Positions 16,029-26,594 are shown, counted from the stretch's first letter. The stretch: 64,000 nucleotides of DNA from an uncultured delta proteobacterium (GCA_903901335.1 CAIUQR010000044.1:1-64000); one strand, 5' to 3'. A program made the numbers and translations. Notes: generated by a model not told the origin, from the sequence alone.

Positions 16029-17720
16029 ATGCTCTGTGAACTGAAAGTTGAAAATCTGGCCTTGATTGAGTCGTTACAGCTGAATTTCGATAGCCACGAC
16101 AACGCCTCGGGTCTCGTTGTGATGACCGGAGAGACAGGTGCCGGCAAATCCATCATCCTGCGGGCGATTCACCTCCTCACCGGCGCACGGACATCGGCGG
16201 ACTGGATACGTGCCGGGGCAGAAAACTGTACGGTGGAGGCCCTGTTTGAGATCCGCCCGGAGCATACCGCCCTGCTCGAGATTCTTAAAGGAGCCGACCT
16301 GGGCGATGATACGACGGTGATCGTAAAACGGGTCTTGCAGAACAACGGACGCAGCCGCATCTACGTCAATGGCTCTCTGGCCACTGCCAAAATGGTCTCT
16401 GATCTTGCCGACAATTTATTGAATATTGCCAGTCAGCATGACCATCAGCAACTTCTGCAGCCGGCCCTGCATCTCGATTTTCTTGATAGTCTGGGAGAAC
16501 TTTGGGAGGACCGGAAGGCGTTTTCCCGGGTATATACCTTCTGGCAGCTAAAGAAAGAGGAATTGGAAGACCTTCGCGGGCAGGAAAAGGATAAGGAAAA
16601 AAGGAAGGAATTGCTTCGATTTCAGGTAAGGGAGATCAGGGATGCGGCACTCGAGGTCAGCGAGGACGAACTCCTGAATGCTGAAAAAAAGCGCCTAAAG
16701 AACGTGGATCAGCTGATTACGTTGAGCCGTGGAAGTTACGAATTCCTTTCCATGAGCTTGATCGAAGGGCTGGTTGAGAGTCGAAAGAATATGGAGCAGG
16801 CCGCCACGCTTGATCCGGCGGCGGAGAAACTGGCAGAAGATCTGGCTGGGTATTCGTATCAGTTCGAAGATCTGGTCGTGGAGCTCAGACGTTATTGCGA
16901 TTCCCTGGAAAACGATCCTGTTCGCTTGGAGCAGGTCGTTGCCCGGATCGATTGTATCCGACAGTTGCAACGGAAATATGGCGACACCATCGCCTCCGTC
17001 CTCGAATTTGCTGATAATGCTGAGCGTGAGTTGGAAGCTCTCGAAAATCTGGAGATCCGAATGGACGGACTAGAGAAAGAGGTGGCCGAACTTTCAGAAA
17101 AAATGGTGGCCATGGCCAGGTCTCTTACCGAAAAACGCCGGCAGGCTGCCCGCAACCTGGAAGAGGCGATGGGGCGTGAGCTTGCTTCTCTTGCCTTCAA
17201 TCAGGCGGTCTTCAGTGTCCATTGGCAGGATATCGAGCACGATGTTTCGCATATCCGGCCGCATGGCTCGGACCGGGTCGAATTTTTCTTTTCCGCAAAC
17301 CCCGGCGAACCGGCTCGGCCGCTGGTCAAGGTCGCATCGGGCGGCGAGCTATCCCGGCTGATGCTGGCCCTCAAATGCCTCTTAGCCAGGAGGGATATGG
17401 TCGAGACGGTTATCTTTGACGAAGTCGATGCCGGCATCGGAGGGGAGGCGGCAGAGGCGGTTGCCCGAAAGATCCAGGAGTTGGCCGGACATCATCAGGT
17501 CTTCTGTATCACCCACCTGCCGCAGATAGCTGCCCGGGGCACCGATCACTTTCTGGTTATGAAGAGCGTCAAAGACGGACGGACCCAATCGTCGTTTACT
17601 CTTTTGTCGGAAGAGGAGCGGGTAGGGGAGCTGGCAAGGATGCTCGCCGGTGATTCCGTCTCCACCAAGACCCATGCCTGGGCAAGAGAACTGCTTGAAA
17701 AAGGGACGGCAAGACCATGA
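16029..17720 (+). CDS. recN: DNA repair protein RecN
   Basis: RecN is an SMC-like ATPase of double-strand-break repair. The protein of about 563 residues starts MLCELKVENLALIESL, exactly as RecN family members do, so ATG 16029 is chosen over a TTG 54 bp upstream even though the ribosome-binding site is weak. Walker A GETGAGKS is at residues 34-41. A long coiled-coil middle section follows, then the ABC signature region (VASGGELSRLMLALK) and Walker B (VIFDEVDAGIGG). It overlaps the next gene by 4 bp (ATGA), indicating translational coupling. Confidence 0.95.
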   Translation: MLCELKVENLALIESLQLNFDSHDNASGLVVMTGETGAGKSIILRAIHLLTGARTSADWIRAGAENCTVEALFEIRPEHTALLEILKGADLGDDTTVIVKRVLQNNGRSRIYVNGSLATAKMVSDLADNLLNIASQHDHQQLLQPALHLDFLDSLGELWEDRKAFSRVYTFWQLKKEELEDLRGQEKDKEKRKELLRFQVREIRDAALEVSEDELLNAEKKRLKNVDQLITLSRGSYEFLSMSLIEGLVESRKNMEQAATLDPAAEKLAEDLAGYSYQFEDLVVELRRYCDSLENDPVRLEQVVARIDCIRQLQRKYGDTIASVLEFADNAERELEALENLEIRMDGLEKEVAELSEKMVAMARSLTEKRRQAARNLEEAMGRELASLAFNQAVFSVHWQDIEHDVSHIRPHGSDRVEFFFSANPGEPARPLVKVASGGELSRLMLALKCLLARRDMVETVIFDEVDAGIGGEAAEAVARKIQELAGHHQVFCITHLPQIAARGTDHFLVMKSVKDGRTQSSFTLLSEEERVGELARMLAGDSVSTKTHAWARELLEKGTARP

Positions 17721-18757
17721 CCAAGGTGCGGGCCCTGGCTCTTTTTTCCGGAGGGCTTGATTCGATTCTGGCCTGTCGGGTTGTTGCCGCCCAGGGGATC
17801 GAAGTTCAGGCCATCAAATTCGTCTCTCCGTTTTTCGGCCATGACATCCTGCAGGATCCGGAAAAATACCGGCAGGAGATGCTGCACAGATACGGTATCG
17901 ATGTTCTCATTGAGGATATAAGTTTCCCCTATCTTCAACTTTTGCACAATCCTGCCCATGGGTTTGGAAAAAATTTCAATCCCTGTATCGACTGTAAGAT
18001 TTTCATGCTCAGCCGGGCAAGAGAGATGATGACCGGGCTGGGCGCCTCCTTCCTGATCACCGGCGAGGTCCTCGGGCAGCGTCCGATGTCTCAGCGTCGC
18101 GATACCCTGAATGTGATAGAGCGCGATTCCGGCAACCGCTCCATCCTGTTACGGCCGCTTTCTGCAAAACTGATGAAGGAGACGGAGGCGGAACGAAGAG
18201 GGTTGATCGATCGGGACAGGCTTCTCGACTTCAGCGGTCGCGGCCGTTCCCGGCAGATAGCCCTGGCCAGAGAGTTCGGGATCACCGATTTTCCGGCACC
18301 GGCCGGGGGGTGCATCCTTGCCGATCCAATCCTGAGCCGCCGGGTGGCGCGGATGTATGCCGGGGATGGTGTTCTACGGCCCGAGGAAATCACCCGCGTC
18401 GATATCCTGCTGTTGTTGGTAGGCAGGCAGTTTCTTCTGCCGGGCGGTGGCTGGTTGATCCTTGGCCGCGATGAACACGAAAATCAGAAACTTAAGGGTT
18501 TGTGCCAGGAAAGCGACATGTTGCTCTCGATGGAAAATCGTCCCGGGCCGACCGCAATCCTCAGGCGGGCCACATCTCTTCCAGCAGGCAAACTGGCGGA
18601 AGATCTGCAGGTAGCCGCGTCTCTGGTCGTTCGCTATGGAAAGAAGATGCTGACCGGTCCCCGGGCAGCGGAGGTGGATGTTTATTCGAGAGCCGGGAAA
18701 AACGTCCTGGTCGCCGAGCCGTTAGCTGATGAAATGACGTTAAATATCAGGATCTAA
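17717..18757 (+). CDS. PP-loop ATPase, ThiI/MnmA-like tRNA-thiolation type
   Basis: The 346-residue protein opens with a PP-loop (LALFSGGLDSILA, residues ~7-19), the pyrophosphatase motif that adenylates tRNA bases before sulfur transfer. A CIDCK pair lies near residues 92-95 and a single cysteine in PAGGCILADP near 195, which could be the sulfur-carrying or catalytic residues. The C-terminal ~100 residues look like a small RNA-binding domain; the NFACT-R type has been seen fused to such PP-loops, but that assignment is tentative. A role in tRNA thiolation or a related sulfur transfer is likely; the exact base is unknown. It overlaps recN by 4 bp and the convergent kinase by 18 bp. Confidence 0.75.
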   Translation: MTKVRALALFSGGLDSILACRVVAAQGIEVQAIKFVSPFFGHDILQDPEKYRQEMLHRYGIDVLIEDISFPYLQLLHNPAHGFGKNFNPCIDCKIFMLSRAREMMTGLGASFLITGEVLGQRPMSQRRDTLNVIERDSGNRSILLRPLSAKLMKETEAERRGLIDRDRLLDFSGRGRSRQIALAREFGITDFPAPAGGCILADPILSRRVARMYAGDGVLRPEEITRVDILLLLVGRQFLLPGGGWLILGRDEHENQKLKGLCQESDMLLSMENRPGPTAILRRATSLPAGKLAEDLQVAASLVVRYGKKMLTGPRAAEVDVYSRAGKNVLVAEPLADEMTLNIRI

Positions 18758-20014
18758 TACCATCTGGCTGGCCTTCAGGGGGAGGTGGAAGGTCACTTCG
18801 GTTCCGCCTGTGGCAATCGGGCTGATCACCAACTCGCCCCGGTGGAGAAGGATCGCCTTCTGGGCAAGGCTCAGTCCCAGGCCGGTGCCGTAGACCTTGG
18901 TGGTAAAAAACGGCTCGGTGACCCGTTTTTTATGCACTTTATGAATACCCTCTCCAGAATCCCTGATTGAAATCACCACATCCGTCTCGGATTGTTTGAT
19001 CGTAATAGCCAGGCTTCCACCGTCGATCATAGCCTCGATCCCGTTTTTGATGATATGCACCAGGGCCAGGTAGATCTGCTCCTGGTCGATATAGATCTCG
19101 GATATCGGACCTTCAACCGTGAGAGTCGCTTTGACGCCAAAGTGGTCGAAATCAGATTGCAGAAGGGTTGTTACCCGTTCGACCAGTTGAACAGGATCGG
19201 AGAATTTTGGGGCGAGATCGATACGCCGGGTGAAGTCGAACAAATGGTGGAGGATCTTTTCCAGCCGTTCCGCCTCCTTGGCAATTACCTGCAGAAAGAG
19301 TTGCGGGTCGGTGGTCGGTTTTTTCAACAGCCTTTTGGCCAGACCTCCGATAGACAGGACCGGATTGCGGATTTCATGATAAACTTGGGCGGATATCTGA
19401 CCCAGGGCTGCGTACCGTTCCGCCTCAACCAGCAGTTCCTTGTCTCGGTTGACAACGGCATTTAGTTCGCTGAGCTGGTCCTTTTGCAGCATTTCCATAC
19501 TGACATCGGTCAGGTAGCCAGGTGACAGGCAGATTCCGTCCTGTTCGAAGGTGGTGATCGAGGCCCAGTCTTTCAGCCACATAGTCCGCATATCGGGCAG
19601 CTGCACCTTGTAGACGGCCTCCATGGTCCCGGTCCTGCTGGTCTTTCCCCGGAGGATAGGCCGTTGACTGTCGAGCTCCCGTCCGGGCAGCAGCATCTCT
19701 CTGATCATCGGGGTATCCCCGTTGCTTCTGTATTCCCGCCGGTCGAGAATGGCACTGCAGAAGGTCCGGGCAATGGAGTCCGGACCGCAGTTGAAGAGGG
19801 CGAGGAATTGTCTGCTGACATACTCATACCAGATCCCCGGCTGGTCAAGTCGCCAGGCGGAGATGTACGGCATGATCGGGATATCGATCTGGTCAAAGGA
19901 AAAACAGGCGGCAATCTGTTCTCGGATCTTATTTTTCAACGGATCACTGCAGTCTTCCAGCAGGAGCCTGCCGCAGTAATTGTCACGAGAACAGCTTTCT
20001 GAGGTGTTGACCAT
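18740..20014 (-). CDS. Sensor histidine kinase, soluble PAS type
   Basis: This 424-residue kinase has no obvious membrane helices. An N-terminal ~190 residues resemble a PAS-like sensing region. A HisKA domain (QVYHEIRNPVLSIGG, phospho-acceptor His in HEIRNP near residue 215) and a HATPase domain follow, with N-box (HIIKNGIEAM), G1 (DSGEGI) and G2 (GTGLGLSLA) motifs. No response regulator gene is adjacent, so it is an orphan kinase. Signal and partner are unknown. Confidence 0.9.
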   Translation of the reverse strand: MVNTSESCSRDNYCGRLLLEDCSDPLKNKIREQIAACFSFDQIDIPIMPYISAWRLDQPGIWYEYVSRQFLALFNCGPDSIARTFCSAILDRREYRSNGDTPMIREMLLPGRELDSQRPILRGKTSRTGTMEAVYKVQLPDMRTMWLKDWASITTFEQDGICLSPGYLTDVSMEMLQKDQLSELNAVVNRDKELLVEAERYAALGQISAQVYHEIRNPVLSIGGLAKRLLKKPTTDPQLFLQVIAKEAERLEKILHHLFDFTRRIDLAPKFSDPVQLVERVTTLLQSDFDHFGVKATLTVEGPISEIYIDQEQIYLALVHIIKNGIEAMIDGGSLAITIKQSETDVVISIRDSGEGIHKVHKKRVTEPFFTTKVYGTGLGLSLAQKAILLHRGELVISPIATGGTEVTFHLPLKASQMVLDPDI

Positions 20015-20238
20015 GTGGATTTTCCAGGCAGTTATCAGGGTGTTCTTTGGAGCCGATTTCAGAAAAGAATCTGAAAATCGAAATAAATCTTTGAAATATT
20101 GAGATTATATGAGCTGTTTTGATGGTTTATTCCACTCACTCTGGTTCTATTATATCCTGCAATGATCGGGAATACAACCTGCGCCTGAGTCAATCGGGAA
20201 CGCTTCTGTCGGAGAAAGAGGTGTGTTCCCTTCGCCGA

Positions 20239-21195
20239 TTAATCATGGAAAAGTTCATCAATAGCGTGCAGGTAGAGCTGTTCCGTAGTCGCCCTTTTAA
20301 TTTTTTTCAGGATCTTCTGTTTATGCGGAAAGGAGGCGATCAGATAGAGCCAGAGTTGTTTCATTCGGCCGAGCAGATGACCCGGACCGGAAAGTCTTTG
20401 GCTATACCCTTGATAGAGGTCCGTATGAAATTCCTGCAGTCTCTTCAACCGGTCCTGTGCGGAGACGTTTTTCCCTTTAAGAGAGAGGGCCAGGAAGGGG
20501 TCTGCCAGTACGCCGCGGCCGATCATCCAGCGGTGCACCCAGGGGAACCGTTCAGTCAGTGTTTTAAATGATATACTATCTATGATATCGCCGTTATAGA
20601 CGAGGGCGTGTCTACTCTGCTCGCGGCAGAGCGCAAAACCCTCCAGGTCCACTCCCCCTTTGTAGAGCTGCTTTCCCAGACGGGCGTGGATGATGATTTC
20701 TTTTAAGGGAAAGGCGTCGAGCAGCGGCAGGAGGGTCAGGATCTCCCGGCTGTGCTGATAACCCAGCCGTGTTTTAATGGAGAGTTCTACGCCAAGCCTC
20801 GGCACTATTTTTTCCAGCAGGGCTACTATCGTCTCTGGGTAGGGTAAGAGGCCGGAACCCCGTTTTTTTTTTGCTACCATCGGGGCCGGGCAGCCTAGAT
20901 TCCAGTTGATATGGGTATACCCCAGATCCTGCAAGCGGTCGGCGATAGCGATGAAGTCCAGGGCGTCTGTATTGAGCAGTTGGGGGATGATCGGCAGAGC
21001 GGGGTTGTTCTCCGGAAGCACGTCTGCAAGCCACTTTTCCTTTCCAGTCGAATGCCGCTGCGGGTTGATAAAAGGCGTTATTGCTGCATCGAAGCCACCG
21101 AAATGATGATGAAAAATATTTCTGAAGAGCGCGTCGGTGACACCTTGTATCGGGGCCAGGTACAGGAAAGGTTGTTCGAGATGAGCGGGGGTCAT
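20239..21195 (-). CDS. tRNA-dihydrouridine synthase, Dus family
   Basis: The 318-residue flavoenzyme reduces uridine in tRNA D-loops. Family marks are the N-terminal LAPIQGVTDALFR (FMN-binding TIM barrel), NWNLGCPAPMVAKKKRGSGLL with the catalytic cysteine, IKTRLG, and the HAR/YNGDI and MIGRGVLADP phosphate-binding segments. Length and the PIQGVTD start fit a DusC-like member. The 224 bp between it and the kinase downstream hold no gene. Confidence 0.9.
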   Translation of the reverse strand: MTPAHLEQPFLYLAPIQGVTDALFRNIFHHHFGGFDAAITPFINPQRHSTGKEKWLADVLPENNPALPIIPQLLNTDALDFIAIADRLQDLGYTHINWNLGCPAPMVAKKKRGSGLLPYPETIVALLEKIVPRLGVELSIKTRLGYQHSREILTLLPLLDAFPLKEIIIHARLGKQLYKGGVDLEGFALCREQSRHALVYNGDIIDSISFKTLTERFPWVHRWMIGRGVLADPFLALSLKGKNVSAQDRLKRLQEFHTDLYQGYSQRLSGPGHLLGRMKQLWLYLIASFPHKQKILKKIKRATTEQLYLHAIDELFHD

Positions 21196-21355
21196 CGGGT
21201 AACCCGTAGGTGGAAGTGCCGCAATACGGGATGTGTCACCGGCCTCTGTGCGTTTAGTGTCATGTGAGAAGAAGTACCCATAATTATGATGATATGCTAT
21301 GTTACACTAACAGTTCATTCGGAGAGCAAAAAAACAAAAACTATAATCGAGTTGG

Positions 21356-22861
21356 ATGAAAAAGAAAAGGGTCGGCGCTGATGGGTTGAAATCTTTCCGG
21401 AGTCAACTGCAACAGTACCCGGAAAGACTGATCAGTGCCCTTTTGGGGCTGGAGCGGAGTTGCGGCCGGTTGTACCTGACCGGTGGAACAGTGCGGGACT
21501 GGCTGCTGGGACGGCCCTCCGCAGATCTGGATCTCGTGGTCGAGTCCGGGGCGGTGGCCTGTTGTCGCCTTCTGCTGCAGACGTTAGGAAAAGGCGCTCT
21601 GGTGCCCCTCGGTGAGAGAAAAGATGATGCGGCCCGCGTGGTCTGGAACGGGCTGACAATCGACATTACCGGTTTTCGCGGAGGTTCGCAGAGTATTGAA
21701 GATGATCTCCGGCTGCGCGATTTTACGATCGATGCGATGGCTGTCCGTCTTGTTGATCTTGTCGATAATGCGGCTGATCCTACCCTGATAGATCCGCTGG
21801 GAGGACGTCAGGATCTGGAGAGAGGGGTGCTGCAGGCATGTGGCCACGCCTTCACCGATGATCCGCTCCGGATGCTGCGCGGCTACCGGTTAAGTGCGGT
21901 ACTCGGCTTTTCGGTCAGTGCATCCACCCGGACGGCAATGGATGCCTGCGGCCATTTAATTACTGATGTGGCGGTCGAACGTATCAGCTACGAGCTGGAT
22001 CTGATCATGGAATCGGATCAGGCCCGGGCAGTAATCGAGGCCATGGCGGAGGCGGGGCTCCTCTGGCATATTGTTCCTGAATTGCAGAGTGGGCTCAAGG
22101 TTGAGCAGCCGTGCTTTCATCATCTGGATGTCTTTCACCATAGTCTTACAGCCCTTGGCTGCATGGAAGAGATTCTCCGGCAGCCGGAGAGGTTCTACCC
22201 CGGATGGGGCTCGGTTTTTGGCGCATACGCAGGCAGAAAGGGGATGAGAAAACGACTCAAGTGGTCGGCTCTGCTGCATGACCTGGGGAAGCCGGATGCG
22301 ATGGAGGTGCGCCCGGAAGGACGGATAACGTTTTATAACCATGACCGGATCGGCAAGGATGTCTTTCTTCGATTTGCAGGGCGGCTGAAGTGGAGCAATG
22401 AGGCAAAGAACATAATAGGAAGTCTTATTGAACTGCATATGCATCCGTTTCATCTCTGTAATGTCCGGCGTCATTCGCCTCTCAGCAGCCGGGCCTGTCT
22501 GAAGATCTGGAAAAAGGCGGGACCTAATCTGCCCGGTCTTTTTCTGCTGGCCATGGCGGACAGCCTGGCCTGTCAGGGGGAAAAAAAACCGGAGGGCATG
22601 GAAGATGAACTGGCGGCATTATATAGCGAGTTGCAGAAGACTATCGACCGGGCCATCCGGCCGGTGTTTTCAGGGCCGAAGCTGTTGACGGGTACGGATC
22701 TGATCGAGTTGTTCAACCTGTCGCCCGGTCCGGTCTTTTCAACCATCCTTACCAGACTGGAGCTGGCCATGGTTGAGGGCCGGGTTCACACCCGGAAAGA
22801 AGCGCTTGACTGGGTCGGGCAATACTTGCAGAATGAAGAGATACGGGAAGAGAGACCCTGA
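21356..22861 (+). CDS. CCA tRNA nucleotidyltransferase / poly(A) polymerase family protein with HD domain
   Basis: The 501-residue class II nucleotidyltransferase has the head-domain motif LTGGTVRDWLLGRPSADLDLVV (residues ~40-62), whose two aspartates bind Mg2+. The RLRDFTIDAMAV segment and the RMLRGYRLSAVLGF neck motif follow. A C-terminal HD phosphohydrolase-type domain is present (LLHDLGKPDAM, near residue 312). It adds CCA or A residues to tRNA 3' ends, or A tails to RNA; sequence alone does not separate these activities. It is transcribed divergently from the dus gene. Confidence 0.87.
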   Translation: MKKKRVGADGLKSFRSQLQQYPERLISALLGLERSCGRLYLTGGTVRDWLLGRPSADLDLVVESGAVACCRLLLQTLGKGALVPLGERKDDAARVVWNGLTIDITGFRGGSQSIEDDLRLRDFTIDAMAVRLVDLVDNAADPTLIDPLGGRQDLERGVLQACGHAFTDDPLRMLRGYRLSAVLGFSVSASTRTAMDACGHLITDVAVERISYELDLIMESDQARAVIEAMAEAGLLWHIVPELQSGLKVEQPCFHHLDVFHHSLTALGCMEEILRQPERFYPGWGSVFGAYAGRKGMRKRLKWSALLHDLGKPDAMEVRPEGRITFYNHDRIGKDVFLRFAGRLKWSNEAKNIIGSLIELHMHPFHLCNVRRHSPLSSRACLKIWKKAGPNLPGLFLLAMADSLACQGEKKPEGMEDELAALYSELQKTIDRAIRPVFSGPKLLTGTDLIELFNLSPGPVFSTILTRLELAMVEGRVHTRKEALDWVGQYLQNEEIREERP

Positions 22862-22887
22862 TCGGCGGGGGTCTTTCCGTTTTCGTC

Positions 22888-23529
22888 TTGTCAAAGAAAA
22901 ATAAATGGACTAAAACTTTGCGCAAAGTAAAAGATTACTATTTCAAGAAGGCAAAAAAGGATAAATACCCGGCTCGCTCGATCTATAAGCTTGAGGAGGT
23001 CCAGCAAAAGTATCACTTCCTGCATCCGGGTGACAGTATCCTCGATCTGGGGTGCCATCCCGGCAGCTGGTCGCTCTATGCCTCTGAGGTCGTCGGGAAA
23101 AAGGGTATAGTGGTCGGAGTCGATCTGCAGGAGACGACCGGGACAGCACGGCCGGAAGGCGCCGAGATCCACTGGCTCTGCCAGGATATCATGGAACCCG
23201 AGCTGATCATTAGAGTCCGGAAATTCAGGCCGGCCTTCAAGGTGCTGATCTCGGATCTGGCCCCGAAGACCACCGGCAGCCGCTGGGCCGATCATCAGCA
23301 GTCTCTGCAGCTGGTCAGGCGGACCCTGGCGCTTGCCGAAATCCTGCTGTATGATCATGGACATTACATCTGCAAGATCTTTCAGGGAGAGGATTTTCCG
23401 GACTTTGTCCAGGAGGTCAAGGACCGTTTCGAGACGGTCAAGGTCGTTAAACCGAAGAGTTCGCGGACCGAGAGCCGGGAGGTCTTCGTGCTGGGTATGG
23501 GGTACAGAAAACCCATGGACACAGTATAG
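22888..23529 (+). CDS. rlmE: RlmE/FtsJ-type rRNA 2'-O-methyltransferase
   Basis: The 213-residue enzyme is of the FtsJ/RrmJ family, which methylates the 2'-O of U2552 in 23S rRNA. The SAM motif ILDLGCHPGSW is near residues 48-58. The K-D-K-E tetrad is visible as the lysine in YPARSIYKL, the aspartate in LISDLAPKTTG, the lysine in ICKIFQG and the glutamate in SRTESREVF. The start appears to be TTG at 22888; no in-frame ATG fits the conserved N-terminus. Confidence 0.93.
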   Translation: MSKKNKWTKTLRKVKDYYFKKAKKDKYPARSIYKLEEVQQKYHFLHPGDSILDLGCHPGSWSLYASEVVGKKGIVVGVDLQETTGTARPEGAEIHWLCQDIMEPELIIRVRKFRPAFKVLISDLAPKTTGSRWADHQQSLQLVRRTLALAEILLYDHGHYICKIFQGEDFPDFVQEVKDRFETVKVVKPKSSRTESREVFVLGMGYRKPMDTV

Positions 23530-23639
23530 CCGATAGAGCAGACGTAACTGACTTTCCGGTGCCGGCAGGGCGTCGGAATTGATTGAAAAGAAACCAAGAA
23601 CGGAACACTTATATTATACAATTTCAATAGGTAGAGGAT

Positions 23640-24389
23640 ATGTCAGGACATTCGAAATGGTCAACAATCAAGAGGAAAAAAGGTGCGATTGATGCCACGC
23701 GGGGAAAGATGTTTACACGGCTGATCAAGGAGATCACCGTGGCGGCAAGGAGCGGCGGCGGCGACCCTGACGGCAATCCGCGCCTGCGCTCCGCCATTCT
23801 GACCGCCAAGAAAGAAAATATGCCCAAGGATAATATCACCCGGGCCATCAAAAAGGGGACCGGCGAGATCGCAGGCGAGGTCTATGAAGAGATCCTCTAC
23901 GAAGGGTATGGGCCGGGTGGCGTGGCGGTGCTGGTAGAATGTATGACCGACAACCGCAACAGGACCGTCGCCGATATCCGCCATTATTTCGCCAAGAGCA
24001 ACGGCAACCTGGGAGAATCCGGTTGTGTGGCCTGGATGTTCGATAAAAAGGGCCTGATTCAGGTTGACAAAAAAAGCATATCCGAAGACGAGCTGATGGA
24101 ACTAGCCCTGGATGCCGGGGCCGAGGATGTCCTCGAAGAAGAGAATGAGTTCCATGTCTACACAACACCGGAGAGTTTCGACGATGTTCAGAACGCCTTG
24201 GAGAAGGCCGGAGTGAAGACGCTGGAGGCCTCGGTGTCGAGGATCCCGCAAAACACCATCGAGGTGACCGAGGAGAAACCGGCTAGAGCACTCCTGAAGT
24301 TACTGGAAAGTCTGGAGGATCACGATGACGTGCAGAGTGTGCATGCCAATTTCGACATCGATGATGAACTGATGGAGAAACTTCAGTAA
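23640..24389 (+). CDS. yebC: YebC/PmpR-family protein
   Basis: The 249-residue protein is collinear with the YebC/PmpR family. It begins [23 protein letters not shown], has the conserved [16 protein letters not shown] segment near residues 60-76, and then [23 protein letters not shown]. Family members are described as transcriptional regulators and, more recently, as relievers of ribosome stalling. It precedes ruvCAB, a common arrangement. Confidence 0.95.
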   Translation: MSGHSKWSTIKRKKGAIDATRGKMFTRLIKEITVAARSGGGDPDGNPRLRSAILTAKKENMPKDNITRAIKKGTGEIAGEVYEEILYEGYGPGGVAVLVECMTDNRNRTVADIRHYFAKSNGNLGESGCVAWMFDKKGLIQVDKKSISEDELMELALDAGAEDVLEEENEFHVYTTPESFDDVQNALEKAGVKTLEASVSRIPQNTIEVTEEKPARALLKLLESLEDHDDVQSVHANFDIDDELMEKLQ

Positions 24390-24434
24390 GGTGGGACTAT
24401 CGGTGTGTGTCGCAACTGATTCCTTGTCCTTATA

Positions 24435-24908
24435 ATGGAGCGTATTCTGGGCATAGATCCCGGTTCCAGGATAACCGGGTATGGGGTAATTGAAGCCACC
24501 CGGGGGCAGTTGCGATTCGTCTCCTGCGGGGTGATAAAAACAACCCCGCGCTCCCCGTTTTCTCACCGGCTGAATGAGATCTTCGACGGGATCAACGAGG
24601 TGATTCAGGTTCATGGTCCGGAGGTTGCGGCGGTGGAGGATGTGTTCCTCTCTAACAATCCCCGTTCGGCCCTGAAACTTGGCCAGGCAAGGGGGGCGGT
24701 GATCGTCGCCGCGATGCAGAACGGCCTGGCCGTCCGGGATTACAGTGCCAGGATGATTAAACAGGCCGTGGTCGGCTACGGCCAGGCCGAAAAGATTCAG
24801 GTGCAGCATATGGTCAGGATTCTGCTGGGTCTGTCTGCTGCGCCCAGCGCCGATGCGGCGGATGCACTGGCGGTGGCCATCTGTCACGCCAACACCTTGC
24901 GGATATGA
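24435..24908 (+). CDS. ruvC: Holliday junction resolvase RuvC
   Basis: This 157-residue nuclease cuts Holliday junctions bound by RuvAB. The acidic catalytic residues are present: D7 in GIDPGSRITGYG, E68 region in VAAVEDVF, and the C-terminal pair in PSADAADALAVAICHAN. It is followed after 4 bp by ruvA. Confidence 0.96.
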   Translation: MERILGIDPGSRITGYGVIEATRGQLRFVSCGVIKTTPRSPFSHRLNEIFDGINEVIQVHGPEVAAVEDVFLSNNPRSALKLGQARGAVIVAAMQNGLAVRDYSARMIKQAVVGYGQAEKIQVQHMVRILLGLSAAPSADAADALAVAICHANTLRI

Positions 24909-24912
24909 TAAT

Positions 24913-25536
24913 ATGATTGCCACACTTTCAGGAAAGGTCCTGATTAAAGGGACGGACAGGGTTGTTGTCGATGTCGGCGGGGTTGGCTATGAAGTCTTCC
25001 TGTCCAGTGACGGGATCTCCCGGCTGCCAGATAAAAACGAAGACGCCTTTCTGCATATTCATACCTATGTCCGTGAGGATGCCTTTCTCCTCTACGGCTT
25101 CCTCGAAGAAGAGGAAAAGGAGATGTTCCTGATCCTGAAAACGGTCTCCGGGATCGGGCCGAAGCTGGCATTGGCAATCCTGTCCGGGATACGGGTAGGT
25201 GAGCTGGGCACAGCCATTGTTACCCAGGATGTGAAACGGCTGATGGGCTTGCCGGGGGTCGGGAAACGGACCGCCGAGCGTCTCTGCGTGGAGCTCAAGG
25301 AGAAGGTCGGGCATCTGGGGACAGGTGAGGATAAGGGCGTTCGGCCTGCCATGGGGGTGAACGCTGCGGCCGGATCAATTGTCTCAGATGTCCTGTCTGT
25401 CCTGACCAATCTTGGCTATCCGGATCCCCTGGCCCGGCAGGCACTGACCGCCGTAAAACGGCGCATCGGCGACGAGCGGTTTGCAGAATTGACCCTGGAA
25501 GAAATGATTAAAGAAGGACTGCGGGCACTGGCATGA
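24913..25536 (+). CDS. ruvA: Holliday junction DNA helicase subunit RuvA
   Basis: The 207-residue protein begins [13 protein letters not shown], the canonical RuvA OB-fold start, so the longer open frame that overlaps ruvC is rejected. Two helix-hairpin-helix motifs follow ([13 protein letters not shown] and [12 protein letters not shown]). The C-terminal domain III that contacts RuvB is present. It overlaps ruvB by 4 bp (ATGA). Confidence 0.96.
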   Translation: MIATLSGKVLIKGTDRVVVDVGGVGYEVFLSSDGISRLPDKNEDAFLHIHTYVREDAFLLYGFLEEEEKEMFLILKTVSGIGPKLALAILSGIRVGELGTAIVTQDVKRLMGLPGVGKRTAERLCVELKEKVGHLGTGEDKGVRPAMGVNAAAGSIVSDVLSVLTNLGYPDPLARQALTAVKRRIGDERFAELTLEEMIKEGLRALA

Positions 25537-26594
25537 TACGAGAAGAGGAAATCGGCGCCGAGGATCGCCTGGTCGACCCGGAACCTGTGGCCCGTGAGAA
25601 GGCCGCCGATTATGCCCTCAGGCCGAAAAGGCTTGCCGAGTATATCGGTCAGGAGCAGGTACGCAAGAGCCTGGAAATCTTCATCAAGGCGGCACGAGGG
25701 CGCGGCGAGCCATTGGATCATGTTCTTTTCCATGGATTTCCAGGGCTTGGCAAGACGACGCTTTCCTATATCATCGCCAACGAGATGGGGGCCGGGATTA
25801 AAGTCACCTCCGGACCGGTCATCGAACGCCAGGGAGACCTGGCGGCCATCCTGACCAGCCTGCAGGAGGGAGATGTCCTTTTTATCGATGAGATCCACCG
25901 CCTGAATCATGTCGTCGAAGAGATCCTCTACCCGGCCATGGAGGATTTTCAGCTGGATCTGATCATCGGCCAGGGGCCGGGGGCCCGCTCGGTGAAGATG
26001 GATTTACCCCGTTTTACCTTGGTTGGGGCCACAACACGGACAGGGCTTTTGACCCCGCCGCTCCGGGACCGGTTTGGCGTAATCCTGCGCCTGGAATTCT
26101 ATTCCCCAGAGGAACTGGTGACCATCGTCCAGCGTTCAGCAGCGATTCTCGGTATGCCCATTGACGTGTCGGGGGCCTTGGAGCTGGGCAGGCGCTCGCG
26201 CGGCACTCCGAGGATTGCCAACCGCCTCTTGCGCCGGGTCCGGGATTTTGCCCAGGTTGGCGGACACCTGGTGGTTGATCAAAATGTGGCTGATGCCGCC
26301 CTGAACATGCTCGGGGTCGACCGCTTCGGCCTGGATGAGATGGACCGGCGGATCATGCTGACCATCATCGACAAGTTTAACGGCGGCCCGATCGGTCTGG
26401 AGACGCTGGCTACCGTGGTCTGCGAAGAGAAAAACACCCTGGAAGATGTCTACGAGCCCTTTCTGATCCAATCGGGATTTTTAAGCCGGACCCCGCGCGG
26501 GCGAGTCGCCACGGTCCGGGGCTATGAGCATTTTGGCCGTACGATCATCTCCAGACCGGAAAGACAGCCATCGCTTTTCGATGATCTTGACTAA
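25533..26594 (+). CDS. ruvB: Holliday junction branch-migration helicase RuvB
   Basis: The 353-residue AAA+ motor of branch migration has Walker [10 protein letters not shown] (near residue 70), Walker B FIDEIHRL, sensor [16 protein letters not shown] with the arginine finger, and the C-terminal winged helix ([11 protein letters not shown]). It completes a compact ruvC-ruvA-ruvB operon. Confidence 0.97.
   Translation: MIREEEIGAEDRLVDPEPVAREKAADYALRPKRLAEYIGQEQVRKSLEIFIKAARGRGEPLDHVLFHGFPGLGKTTLSYIIANEMGAGIKVTSGPVIERQGDLAAILTSLQEGDVLFIDEIHRLNHVVEEILYPAMEDFQLDLIIGQGPGARSVKMDLPRFTLVGATTRTGLLTPPLRDRFGVILRLEFYSPEELVTIVQRSAAILGMPIDVSGALELGRRSRGTPRIANRLLRRVRDFAQVGGHLVVDQNVADAALNMLGVDRFGLDEMDRRIMLTIIDKFNGGPIGLETLATVVCEEKNTLEDVYEPFLIQSGFLSRTPRGRVATVRGYEHFGRTIISRPERQPSLFDDLD

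Noticed and set aside
20119..20571. Plus-strand open frame of 150 codons
   Set aside because: Most of it is antisense to the dihydrouridine synthase gene, which has diagnostic motifs.
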